A DNA stretch of 58,390 nt, from the NCBI GenBank assembly GCA_003697085.1, contig RFFU01000097.1:1-58390 (forward strand), given 5' to 3'. A program made the position numbers and the translations under genes. Source of the stretch: Candidatus Hydrogenedentota bacterium. GTDB taxonomy: Bacteria > UBA8481 > J006. Below, in pieces: positions 8,860-17,315 of the stretch. Within the stretch, counting starts at the first letter, position 1, and the number at the start of each line of letters is the position of its first letter. The notes beneath the pieces are model-generated. The model saw only the letters and a program-made list of their open reading frames with translations, was not told where the DNA came from and ran no database searches.

Positions 8860-10161
8860 TCAGTCAACGATACCAACGCCGGCATCGATCCAGAGAAGCG
8901 ATCGCGGAGGAATCAGAATCCGCCGAATCTCTCCCCTTCCAACCACTTTCACCACTCCCTCTTCCCCCTCATCGCTGAGCAAATACCCCTTCCGACCCTC
9001 CTCTTCTTCTCCCTTCTCTCCTTCCCACGAAAAATCGATCGCGCGCTCTCCTCCATTCGCCAAAAGCATTCCACCGGTGCCGACGACGGCGGCGGAATTC
9101 CTTTCGGGCCAGACGAACCCCCGTCGGAACTCTCCCAGCGCAGCCACCGCCCGAAGAAGCATCCGATATCCCCTCTCCCCCTCCTCCCTCTTTCCTCCGG
9201 GGTTCTTCCCTCCTCCGCCTCTTCCACCTCCTCTCCCATTTCCGATCTTTTTCCCATCGCCCGACATTTCTTCCGGAAAGGCCACGTTCTCCGCACCCAC
9301 AGCCGCCGCCGCAGCCAAGGCCTCGACAAGAAATCGTGACCGCGCCGAAAACGTCGATGTCTCGCTTTCGAGATCGTACCGTGGCAGAACAAGGATTCCC
9401 GTCACCACATCAGATTCCGTCAGGCGTGCATAACGCCGTCCAAAATCATATTCGCCGTTCAGAAGGAGATAATACCACGCCGCAAAAGAATCATTCCCGT
9501 CATCCGATTTTCCGACCGAGACACCGCCGGCCAACCATTCCCTCCGCCCCTCCCCTCTCGACATCTCCACCTCGATAAACGGGAAGGCGATCACGCCGGT
9601 GCCTCCGGAATTGCCAATCAGAAGCGAGAGACGCCTGGCATCCTGACAGACCCGTTCTCGCAAAGGTTCCGAAAAAACCGCCCCCTCCCGCACCGGAGAG
9701 CCGGTATTCCTCAGAAGAAGAAACCGCGGAGGCCTTCTCTTTTGCCACCGTTTCCAAACCGTCATCTCGTCCTCACGGCTCAAGTCGATAAACTCAACCT
9801 GCGCCGACGCAACAATTCCCACCGCGATTCCGTGCTCCTCCCGAGGCCGAAAGACGAATCCCCCCGGCCCCGTCCCCCTTGCCTGCCGCGCAAAATACTC
9901 CAGCCCCTGCTCGTAGAGACGGTGCAATTGCTTCTCGTCACCTTCCTTCATCGCTCTTTCGATCCGCGAACAGATTTCCCGTCCCTTACCATCCAGAATT
10001 CCCGCCGCGTCGTGACTCCGGCAGGCCTCCCACACCGCATCCCCGTCGGCGCTCAACCCGTCCTGCCCCCGCGAGGCATTCGCCCTTATCGAAACGAAAA
10101 AGACCGCCGCAAGAGAGAGAAAGATGGGAAAAAGGGATTTCCCGAGATTAACTCGTTTCAT
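8860..10161 (-). CDS. Secreted protein of unknown function with a Gly/Glu/Lys-rich insert
   Basis: 433 residues from ATG 10161, preceded by GGAG at good distance; a longer TTG start at 10197 is less likely. A clear signal peptide (SLFPIFLSLAAVFFVSIRANA) indicates export. I do not recognise the family. The middle holds predicted alpha/beta segments and a conserved-looking stretch (SLLIGNSGGTGVIAFPFIEV). Residues about 303-330 are low complexity (Gly/Arg/Lys, then Glu), as is a second Glu-rich stretch near the C-terminus (EGEKGEEEEGRKGY). On the plus strand these appear as long pyrimidine tracts at 8940-9240. It is the last gene of the kinase-ldcA-ykgJ operon, 32 bases after the previous stop. 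Confidence 0.7.
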   Translation of the reverse strand: MKRVNLGKSLFPIFLSLAAVFFVSIRANASRGQDGLSADGDAVWEACRSHDAAGILDGKGREICSRIERAMKEGDEKQLHRLYEQGLEYFARQARGTGPGGFVFRPREEHGIAVGIVASAQVEFIDLSREDEMTVWKRWQKRRPPRFLLLRNTGSPVREGAVFSEPLRERVCQDARRLSLLIGNSGGTGVIAFPFIEVEMSRGEGRREWLAGGVSVGKSDDGNDSFAAWYYLLLNGEYDFGRRYARLTESDVVTGILVLPRYDLESETSTFSARSRFLVEALAAAAAVGAENVAFPEEMSGDGKKIGNGRGGGRGGGGKNPGGKREEGERGYRMLLRAVAALGEFRRGFVWPERNSAAVVGTGGMLLANGGERAIDFSWEGEKGEEEEGRKGYLLSDEGEEGVVKVVGRGEIRRILIPPRSLLWIDAGVGIVD

Positions 10162-10193
10162 TCGAAAAACTCCACACCCTCTTTTTCCGCTCG

Positions 10194-11462
10194 TCAAAAT
10201 CCCGCCACGGAACTGGGAAAGGACGGATGAAAAAGGATCTTTCGAAAGAGACCATGGAGGAACCGGTTGGAGACAGCGGCGCCTTCGAGCGGTCGATGGA
10301 GCAGGAGGTGGTACTCCGCCGCTTCAACCCCCCTCCGCAGGTCTTCCGCGTGCACATTTTCCCGCCCCGCCGCCACCGCCGAGGCGCGGGCATAGAATTT
10401 CACCACGGCATACGCGACGAGAAGAAGCAACCACCCCGTCTCCAAATCCTCGGCCCGTAGCAAGATCTTTCGGCGGAGATGCGACACGATCAAACGGCGC
10501 AGCGGGGTCAAGTCGGGGCGGTCCCGCTTCGGCCAGGAAACGTGTTCCAACTTTTTCAAATCCACGACGGCGTTCAGAGACCTCAAATAGATTCCTCCGA
10601 AGCGAAACCAGATTCTCGTAAAAACAGTCCCATCTTCCAAAGCGCTCCAGAATCTACCGATGCGAGCGCGGCGGCTCTCGATCAGCGTCACCGCCGTCGC
10701 CAAGACATATCTCTGGACCCCGCGCAACTTCATCCGCATAGCGATGGAACGCATAACCAATTCCAGATTCAAGTCCTCGATTTCGGAGCCGTCCCAATTC
10801 GGATCCCCGAATGGCCGACCGTGCAAAGGCGCCGTAAGCGGATCGCCCCAACTTCTCAGAAGAAGGCCTCCCGCTTGGACGGCGTCATCGAGCGGCCAAC
10901 GGGGATCCGAGATCAATTCGACCAGCCGCTCCTCCAACGAGAGATAGTTCCGCCAGGAGAGCGTCTGTCGGCCGGAAAGCGCCACTCGCAAGACGTCCAC
11001 TCCCCGTCCTTTCAAGTGATCACCCAGGGAGCGAACCGCTTCTTCTTCCAAGAGTATTCCTTCCGCTCCGCGGCGATCGTAAACGGTGGGACACATCCGA
11101 GAGAGATGTCCGTAAACGACTCCGTTATACCGTGTTGCAAAGAACGGGAACCGGCGGCACACCGAAGGCTTTGCTTCCACTCCATGTTCGCGGTGAATTC
11201 GACATCCTTCTTTCTCCAAGAAGACACACGCGCCGTCCGAGCGGCGTTTGAGGGAATACCACGTTTCTCCGGAAACGCTCACTTTCTCACCAATGAAGTC
11301 TTGATCAGGATAGAGTTGTTCCAAGCGGAGCCGTTCGGGAAAGGTCAAGCCGATAATCCAGTTTGCGCGACAGCATCGGTTACAACGAGCGCAGGAAAAC
11401 CGATCCCCCTGAGGAAAAGAAATCGATTCTTGAATCTTCGGTCCCGTCGAATTTCGTTTCAT
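10194..11462 (-). CDS. YkgJ-family cysteine-cluster protein
   Basis: 422 residues. The N-terminus has the UPF0153/YkgJ signature CxxCxxCC (C24, C27, C30, C31). Further Cys-containing motifs follow: CVFLEKEGCRIH and CRRFPF. Together these are thought to bind zinc or an Fe-S cluster; the biochemical role of the family is unsettled. The remaining 300 residues are mostly helical and much longer than in minimal YkgJ proteins. It starts three bases after the ldcA stop, so it belongs to the same transcript as the kinase and carboxypeptidase. Confidence 0.8.
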   Translation of the reverse strand: MKRNSTGPKIQESISFPQGDRFSCARCNRCCRANWIIGLTFPERLRLEQLYPDQDFIGEKVSVSGETWYSLKRRSDGACVFLEKEGCRIHREHGVEAKPSVCRRFPFFATRYNGVVYGHLSRMCPTVYDRRGAEGILLEEEAVRSLGDHLKGRGVDVLRVALSGRQTLSWRNYLSLEERLVELISDPRWPLDDAVQAGGLLLRSWGDPLTAPLHGRPFGDPNWDGSEIEDLNLELVMRSIAMRMKLRGVQRYVLATAVTLIESRRARIGRFWSALEDGTVFTRIWFRFGGIYLRSLNAVVDLKKLEHVSWPKRDRPDLTPLRRLIVSHLRRKILLRAEDLETGWLLLLVAYAVVKFYARASAVAAGRENVHAEDLRRGVEAAEYHLLLHRPLEGAAVSNRFLHGLFRKILFHPSFPSSVAGF

Positions 11463-11465
11463 CCT

Positions 11466-12482
11466 TCAAACTCCCAAAATCTTGACGGTAACCATCGGTC
11501 CCTGCTCGACAATCTCGACGCGCTCGTTCAAAGGCAGCGCCAAGTTGCATCGACCGTGACCGAAAGGAAATCCTTTCAAAACTCGACATCCGGAATCGCG
11601 GGCGAACCTTTTCAAGGTTTCGGTGATCGTAAAGGAGCGAGCCGGGCTTTCCGGCACACAGCCTCTCATCGTGCCGAAGACCACCGCGCGCGCTCCCCGA
11701 AAGAATCCGGCACAGCGCAATTGCGTCAGGAGCCGATCCACGCGGTACGGTTCCTCGTTCACTTCCTCGAGAAAGATGACTCTTCCCGTTCCCTCCGGCT
11801 GAAAGGGCGTACCGCAGAGCGAGGCGAAGACGACGAGATTTCCGGCCGAGAGACGCCCCCGCGATATATTTAATTCCCGGGGATGTTTTTGAAGCGAAAA
11901 CGGATTCCGAAAAGAGATCGGCAACGGCCTTCTTCCCTGGAGAAGGTCTCGAAGATGAAGAAGCATCCGCCGGGAGGGGTGCTCGCCAAGGTCGGCCGCC
12001 GGCATCGGAGAATGTATCGCCCGGCCGCCGAATTGAGCGAAGCGCACAAGAAGGGCCGTGATATCCGAGAATCCGGCGAGAATCTTTCCGGAGTCCGCCC
12101 AACGCCTCCAGAGTTTCTCCGAAATACGCTCGAGAAGGCGGGCGCAGCCGAATCCTCCCCGGGCCGCCCACACCACGTCCGCCTCGGATTCTTCAAAAGC
12201 CCATTTCAACTCCCGCAACCGCTCTGAATCGCCGGCCGAAAAATAGCCAAGACGCCGAGAAAGATTCGCCCCACGAAGGAATTCAACCTCTGGAAAGACA
12301 CGCTCGAGGTTCCGCAGCCCGCGTTTTAGACGGACTTCGTCGACGATCCCCGCGGGTGCAACCAGCGCGATGCGCGAAGGGAAATGATCCCGCGCCGAAT
12401 GTTTCAGAGGAAAACACTCTTTCCCACCGGAGGCTTCTCCGAAATTCCCGCTTCCTCGGCGACACCGCTTTCCACGCTTCAA
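11466..12482 (-). CDS. ldcA: LD-carboxypeptidase (peptidase family S66)
   Basis: 338 residues from TTG 12482. Family S66 removes the terminal D-Ala from muropeptide tetrapeptides in the cytoplasm during peptidoglycan recycling. The expected triad is visible: nucleophile Ser139 in GFSDIT, Glu239/240 in FLEEVNEEPYRVD, His309 in FGHGRCNL. The oxyanion-side motif AARGGFGCARLL is also present. The open frame extends upstream to 12623 inside the kinase gene, but the only start codon between the kinase stop and the conserved N-terminus is the TTG overlapping that stop (TTGA), which I take as the start. The first 33 or so residues are basic and unlike the family. Confidence 0.88.
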   Translation of the reverse strand: MKRGKRCRRGSGNFGEASGGKECFPLKHSARDHFPSRIALVAPAGIVDEVRLKRGLRNLERVFPEVEFLRGANLSRRLGYFSAGDSERLRELKWAFEESEADVVWAARGGFGCARLLERISEKLWRRWADSGKILAGFSDITALLVRFAQFGGRAIHSPMPAADLGEHPSRRMLLHLRDLLQGRRPLPISFRNPFSLQKHPRELNISRGRLSAGNLVVFASLCGTPFQPEGTGRVIFLEEVNEEPYRVDRLLTQLRCAGFFRGARAVVFGTMRGCVPESPARSFTITETLKRFARDSGCRVLKGFPFGHGRCNLALPLNERVEIVEQGPMVTVKILGV

Positions 12483-13858
12483 AGAGCCATGGCCTTCTTT
12501 AATTTCGCATATCGATTTCGGAGGGTGTGATTGTTGGGATCGAGTTCCAACGCTCGTTCCCAGGCCTTCCTCGCTCCCGGAAGGTCTCTCAAGGCGAGCC
12601 GGGATTCTCCGAGGCTGATCCACGGTGCGGCAATGGACGGCATCAAACGAAGCGCTTGTTCAAAGGCCCAAACCGCCTCTTCATGACGCCCCTGTTTTTG
12701 GAGAGCCTGCCCCAGATTTTTGGCGGCTTCGTAGAAATCCGGATCGAGTGACAGGGCCTTGGCGAAAGAGCGCGAGGCCTCGGAGAGGGTACCGTTTTTC
12801 AGTTCGAGGGCTCCGCGAAGATTCCAAGCCCGCGGATGTTTCTTCTTCCTATAGAAAACCTCCTCCAGCAGATCCCGGGCGGCTTTGTACTCGCCGATCT
12901 CAAAATGCGCGCGCGCCTTCTGGTAAAGCCGGTCCGCTTCCGCTTCCGGATCGACCACCGGCCGATTCAGAGCCGTATCGTCCCCCGTCCCCATCAAGGC
13001 ATCGATACGCCGAATGACTTCGGTCGCCGACGATGGCCGCTCCTCCGGTCTCTTCGCCAGAAGATCGCGGATCAAAAAGTCCCACTCCCGAGGAACATCA
13101 GGACGCCGTTTTCGCGCGGAGGGGACAGGGGAATGCACCTGCATCTCCAACGTCTTGCGATAATTCTCTCCCTCGAACGGTACGTCTCCGACAAAGAGTT
13201 CATACATAATGATTCCCAAGGAATAAAGATCGGCCCGGGCATCGACACGCAGTCCCAACGCTTGTTCCGGAGCCATATATCGTGGAGTTCCTATGGCCCG
13301 TCCCGTGGCTGACGCCGCGACACCCGCCAGCCCGAAATCCATCACCTTCACATGATCGTTGGCCAGGATCATAACATTGGCCGGCTTCAGGTCGCGGTGA
13401 ACCATACCATTTCCGTGCGATACCTCCAAAGCCTCGCATATCTGACGCAAAATCGGGGCCGCACGGGCGGCACGCATCCGCCCCTCCGCGGCGATCACCT
13501 TCGCCAACGTGTGTCCGGTCAGCAATTCCATAGCGAAGTAGAGCCACCCGCTCTCCTCACCGAATGCATAAACTTGGACGATATTCGGATGATTCAACCT
13601 CGCCAGAGCCTGGGCCTCCGAACGAAAGAGCCCTACGACCTCCGGAGAATCGGCGATTACGGGATTGAGAAACTTCAGAGCGACGGAACGATAAAGTTTT
13701 ATGTCTTGAGCTCGATAGACGACTCCCATAGCGCCGAGCCCGAGTTTCGACTGAATTCGATAGGTTCCCCCCACGATGTAGCCCGGAACGAGTTCCAAAG
13801 CCTCGACGGAACCGCCGAGTCCGGGTTGCAACGTCTCTTCCTCACTTCGTCGAGCCAT
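12479..13858 (-). CDS. Serine/threonine protein kinase with C-terminal TPR domain
   Basis: 459 residues. A PknB-type kinase domain (about 32-290) with glycine loop GLGAMGVVYRA, ATP-anchoring Lys62 (VALKFL), catalytic Asp156 in HRDLKPAN, DFG at 174-176 and the GTPRYMAPEQ activation/P+1 region. All key residues are present, so it should be active. About four TPR-like repeats follow (310-450). I see no transmembrane helix, so it is probably cytoplasmic. The start ATG is preceded by AAGGAG. It is the first gene of a four-gene operon with ldcA, ykgJ and a secreted protein, suggesting a link to envelope control (inference). Confidence 0.94.
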   Translation of the reverse strand: MARRSEEETLQPGLGGSVEALELVPGYIVGGTYRIQSKLGLGAMGVVYRAQDIKLYRSVALKFLNPVIADSPEVVGLFRSEAQALARLNHPNIVQVYAFGEESGWLYFAMELLTGHTLAKVIAAEGRMRAARAAPILRQICEALEVSHGNGMVHRDLKPANVMILANDHVKVMDFGLAGVAASATGRAIGTPRYMAPEQALGLRVDARADLYSLGIIMYELFVGDVPFEGENYRKTLEMQVHSPVPSARKRRPDVPREWDFLIRDLLAKRPEERPSSATEVIRRIDALMGTGDDTALNRPVVDPEAEADRLYQKARAHFEIGEYKAARDLLEEVFYRKKKHPRAWNLRGALELKNGTLSEASRSFAKALSLDPDFYEAAKNLGQALQKQGRHEEAVWAFEQALRLMPSIAAPWISLGESRLALRDLPGARKAWERALELDPNNHTLRNRYAKLKKAMAL

Positions 13859-14242
13859 TCTTCTCCTTTTCCTTTACGTTCTACACCGGCTTCCACGACG
13901 ACGTATCATTTTCTCGCGAAAACCCGCTCACGGGTTTCCCGTCGCCTTTTCAAAAAATATACACGCTTCGCGGGAAATTGGAAACCACAGCGTGAGTTTT
14001 TAGGGTGGCCACCCACGCCAATCCTCGTTTGAGTTGTCGGGGTCTCCGTCACGCTTTCTCCTCTAGGTACCTCGACGTAATTCCGGGTGGACAGACAGGC
14101 TTGGCAGGTACATTTTCGGTAAAAATTAATTATGACTTTTTTCACATAGATAAACCCTTTCCCCACGTGATATGTCAAAGAGTAGAAAGAAAAAGGGGAA
14201 GCAGGCGGCGGGACAAGGGGGAAAAGAAAGGAGTGTGGAGCG
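13859..14242. other. Divergent intergenic region between the kinase and ankyrin genes
   Basis: 384 bases, locally AT-rich at 14110-14160 (aaaattaattatgacttttttc), a plausible site for the promoter of the rightward ankyrin gene. It includes a perfect 12-base palindrome GGGTGGCCACCC at 14003-14014, flanked by further partial complementarity (cgtg ... cacg). That could be an operator or a hairpin. No convincing ORF. Confidence 0.45.
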
Positions 14243-14638
14243 ATGCTGGGAAAAATCTCTGCTTCAAGGGGAGCACGGAAGGCCAACAGACAGAAACTGC
14301 TCGACCACGCCCTCCTCCTGGCCTCTTCGTGTGGAGACCTCGCCTCCGTTAAAGAACTGCTCGCAAACGGAGCAGATCCGAACTGTCGCGATCGTTACGG
14401 CCGAACGCCGCTGATGGTAGCCGCCTTCTTCGGTTTCGATGAAATAGTGGAAGCACTCGTCAAGGCGGGCTCTCGAATCGAAGAACGGGCGGAGCGGGGA
14501 GGAGCAGGCTCGCACTTCGGGTGCTGCGGAACAAATCGGACGCATCCCGATGGATTCACTGCGATCCGTTATGCCGTTTTGGGAGGACGAAGACGTATCG
14601 TGGAACACCTGTTGGACATCGTACGCACGACGGCCTAA
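14243..14638 (+). CDS. Ankyrin-repeat protein
   Basis: 131 residues. Two clear ankyrin repeats and a partial third: HALLLASSCGDLASVKELL with NGADPNCRDRYGRTPLMVAA, then FFGFDEIVEALVKAGS, and near the end DGFTAIRYAVLGGRRRIVEHLL. The middle loop contains a Cys pair (GCCG). There is no signal peptide, so it probably binds a protein partner in the cytoplasm; the partner is unknown. The start ATG has GGAG about 11 bases upstream and a second GGAG closer. It is a single gene with gene-free DNA on both sides. Confidence 0.8.
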   Translation: MLGKISASRGARKANRQKLLDHALLLASSCGDLASVKELLANGADPNCRDRYGRTPLMVAAFFGFDEIVEALVKAGSRIEERAERGGAGSHFGCCGTNRTHPDGFTAIRYAVLGGRRRIVEHLLDIVRTTA

Positions 14639-15368
14639 CCGGCAATCACGTAGCGTTGGGCCCAGTTTTGATTTGTAGGTAGGTTTGGACAGTCGCAAAC
14701 GCCTTGGAACGGGTTCACGAGCCGTTGGAGATGCCCAGGGATGGACCTTGAGGTGTAGGCCTCGGCGGGGTAGAGCGGACGAGGGCATCCGCCCCTCCAT
14801 TGCTGGTCCACCGATGGAGGCGCCGGCGTCCTCGCCGGGACAAGCACGGACGAGAACAAGCGCGGTAGCGTCTTTTTCCGCCCCTACTCCTGCTTTCGCC
14901 GTCGTCCTTGATCCTTCTCCTTTTTGCCGTTGTGCTTGCCCTTGCCCCTGCCCTTGCCCTCCCTGTTACGCTGGCCGGGTGACTACCTACAAAATAAAAT
15001 CGCAGCCGTAGCGTTGCAAGTGGAGGGGTTGCCCCGCCGGTATCTCCTTTTATGGCAGACTCCCATTGTATCGGGCGCCCGGCGAAAAAGGGGTGCATTT
15101 TTCGGACCAAGCTTTGTATCGGTCCGTCGGAAAGTCAATCCACGATCAGGCCGGCGAAAAGGTGAGTCATACAACACTGCTTCTTTTAAGGCACGTTGCC
15201 TGCCCGCCGACAGGCAGGCCCGCGCTTCCAGGAAGGCTTCCTTACCGAGTTTCTCCTCTGCTCATAATCGGTTCGACACCCGTTCCATCTTCCCACTTGA
15301 ATCTCCGTCACGTTTCCGTAGACTTCCCGGCGGGATTAACAAGTAGATTCGGAAAGGAGACATTCGCA
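14639..15368 (+). other. 730-base gene-free stretch with repeats upstream of rpmB
   Basis: No credible coding frame. Contents in order: small hairpins (for example AACGG gttcacgag CCGTT near 14709-14727); a block with ggcggggtagagcgg and gagggcatccgcccctcc (about 14763-14801) that resembles decayed intergenic repeats; a C/T-rich simple repeat of CCTTGC-like units (14935-14962); the dispersed repeat R2 (15070-15235); and finally the rpmB leader with AAGGAG. Confidence 0.5.
15070..15235 (+). repeat. Dispersed intergenic repeat, copy R2
   Basis: Closest to R3 (20570-20735). Shared blocks: cgcccggcgaaaaagggg versus cgtccggcgagaaagggg, and a strong core at 15198-15229 (gcctgcccgccgacaggca, then gcgct, then cc) matching 20692-20723 with about three changes. 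Downstream both continue with ctcctctgctcataatc / ctctccgcccataatc. The core can fold as GCCTG...CAGGC. It lies between the ankyrin gene and rpmB. Confidence 0.65.
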
Positions 15369-15560
15369 ATGCCCACCCCATCGTGCCACGTCTGCGGCAA
15401 GGCCGCCGTAACGGGTCATAACGTGAGCCATTCCAACCGAAAGACAAACCGGAAATGGCGGCCCAACCTCCAAAAGGTTCGTATCCGAGAGAGGGGAAAG
15501 GTTCATACCGTCCTTGTCTGTACTCGTTGCATCAAGAGCAACCGAATCCAAAAGGCCTGA
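15369..15560 (+). CDS. rpmB: Ribosomal protein bL28
   Basis: 63 residues, the normal bL28 length. The sequence has the typical CHVCGKAAVTGHNVSHSNRKT start and the VCTRCIKS tail. Two CxxC pairs are present, so this is the zinc-binding (C+) form. The ATG at 15369 has AAGGAG about ten bases upstream; the longer open frame to 15066 is not used. It is a single gene, not linked to rpmG. The stop TGA (15558-15560) directly abuts the stop of the convergent membrane-protein gene, the two stops forming the palindrome TGATCA. Confidence 0.97.
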   Translation: MPTPSCHVCGKAAVTGHNVSHSNRKTNRKWRPNLQKVRIRERGKVHTVLVCTRCIKSNRIQKA

Positions 15561-17276
15561 TCAGCCGGGAGAAGACGCCGATCGTTCCTTTCGCTCAAAA
15601 ACGACGATACGGGGGGCGGGTGGAGACGGATAGTACCGAAAAAAGGGCTTCCGGAAGTAGGAGGCAACGGTTCTGTATTCCTTTAAAATTCCCATTTTTA
15701 TGAGTTCATTGGGAACGAGATGGGGACCATACTCCATCCAAACATAGTAATCGGGCGGATTGTTTCGATCGAAACGGTCCAAAACCTTGACCCGCCGGAT
15801 ATCGAAAAATGGCGAGTTGAACGGCGCGATGGTTCTGTCGATGAAGACCGTCGCCCCACTCGGAAGATTTTCATTGATCCATTCCCCCGCCGCACAACGC
15901 AATGTTCTGTCGCCGGTATCGTTCCAGAAGTTGACGGTAATCTGAAGGCATCCCAGGAAGTTGTAAAAAAGAAGGAAGGCGAACGCGGCACTCGCGATCT
16001 TCTTTCCGCGGCAACTCCACAACATTTCCGTGACCAGGAGAGCGATCCAGGGGGTAGTGGCAAGCAGATATTTCGCTTCGTACCAATGATAGAGCCGGCG
16101 TGAAACGAGAACCGAAATCGCGACAAAATAAAAGAGCGTCGCGAGCGCCACGGCTCGCGGTTTTCCCGGCCGCCACAGTCCGAAGAGGATCGCTGCCGCG
16201 ATGAGTATTGTTGAAAGAGGCCCTATGGAGTGGATCACCGCACGGGTCGCCAAAAGAAAATCCCGCGACCCGTTGTTGGCAGTCGTTTTTCCCGTGGCAT
16301 CAAATCCGTACCACAGGAACTGTCTTTTGAAATGATAGATCGTCTCCCAAAAATCAGTTATGTAGTAGTGATTGAAGAGAAGAAAGACGATCACTCCGCA
16401 AGCCAGGCCGTGAAGAACTTCGAGGTAAGGGCGGCGTTTCCAAAAGACGAAGAGAGGAAACGCAAAAAGGAGAAGCGCATAGACGGAGGCCGCCGCTGCG
16501 GCGCCAGCGGCGGCGAATGAGAGGCAGGCATAACGCGCTGCGGTCTTCGTTCCACCCACCCTCAGCGATTTTTCCACCGCCAAAACCGAAAGAGTACTGA
16601 AAAGAATCATATACCCGTGAGGTTTGAAGAAATGAAACCAACAATTGACGGAAGGAAGACTCAGTGCGAAAAGAAATCCACCCAACCACGCTCCCGACTT
16701 TTCCCGGAAAACCTTTTCTCCCCCGAATATTCCGAGGAGCAATGTCAACACGAAGACGGCGAAGATAAAGAGGCGTAATATGACAAAGATCCTTCGGAAT
16801 TCCATCGGATGACGGATGTAAAAGGCCACATTCCCCCTCTTCAAAATCCCCGCCCACTGTGCAAGTTTCAGAACGACACCGGCCGGGAGCAGCAAGGCAT
16901 TGCCGTACTCCATGCTGTGCGGATTGAAATCGAGTTTGGAAGGGTTCATTCTGGCCAATCCCAGCAAGACGTAGTGCTCGTCGGGGTGGTGCGTGTAGAG
17001 AATAAACCTTCGAAGCCGCCGCAAATCGTTTTCATTTCCCGCCTGACCAAAGAGACGGTTCGAGGAGATCGGTTTCGATGCCCTCTCCGAAAAGAATCGC
17101 TCGGAGGACAAGCCGATCTCTTCCGCCATTTCCGGAGAATATCCAATGAGTTCGAGTTTGTGGGGAGTCACAAGCCCCCATTGGTTCCCCACCGCCACAA
17201 GAACAGCGAGCACCAACGCCGCCAAATATGCCCCCCCTCTCAAGGCCTGATGCGTGCTCCTACTCTCCACGTTCAA
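15561..17276 (-). CDS. Multi-spanning GT-C-like membrane glycosyltransferase (PMT/ArnT-like)
   Basis: 571 residues with about ten to twelve hydrophobic helices. The first large periplasmic loop has HHPDEHYVLLGLARM. An acidic DE pair in this position is typical of GT-C enzymes that use lipid-linked sugars, such as the Dol-P-Man/ArnT group. A soluble C-terminal part (about 470-571) is also typical. The sugar and acceptor are unknown. The start is uncertain: TTG 17276 gives the frame shown, GTG 17270 is an alternative, and neither has a strong SD. It follows the CsgG-like gene by 39 bases. Its stop abuts that of rpmB with no intergenic base. Confidence 0.75.
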   Translation of the reverse strand: MNVESRSTHQALRGGAYLAALVLAVLVAVGNQWGLVTPHKLELIGYSPEMAEEIGLSSERFFSERASKPISSNRLFGQAGNENDLRRLRRFILYTHHPDEHYVLLGLARMNPSKLDFNPHSMEYGNALLLPAGVVLKLAQWAGILKRGNVAFYIRHPMEFRRIFVILRLFIFAVFVLTLLLGIFGGEKVFREKSGAWLGGFLFALSLPSVNCWFHFFKPHGYMILFSTLSVLAVEKSLRVGGTKTAARYACLSFAAAGAAAAASVYALLLFAFPLFVFWKRRPYLEVLHGLACGVIVFLLFNHYYITDFWETIYHFKRQFLWYGFDATGKTTANNGSRDFLLATRAVIHSIGPLSTILIAAAILFGLWRPGKPRAVALATLFYFVAISVLVSRRLYHWYEAKYLLATTPWIALLVTEMLWSCRGKKIASAAFAFLLFYNFLGCLQITVNFWNDTGDRTLRCAAGEWINENLPSGATVFIDRTIAPFNSPFFDIRRVKVLDRFDRNNPPDYYVWMEYGPHLVPNELIKMGILKEYRTVASYFRKPFFRYYPSPPAPRIVVFERKERSASSPG

Positions 17277-17315
17277 TACACGTCAACGATGCGGGCGAAA
17301 CTTGGAAATTTTCTT

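Noticed and set aside
13620-13860. Possible frameshift at the start of the kinase gene
   Set aside because: The frame is intact from an ATG with AAGGAG to the TPR end; shadow ORFs here are out of frame.
14003-14014. Perfect palindrome GGGTGGCCACCC as an operator
   Set aside because: A single 12-base palindrome in a GC-rich region with no known regulator is not enough to call a binding site; it is only mentioned under the intergenic entry.
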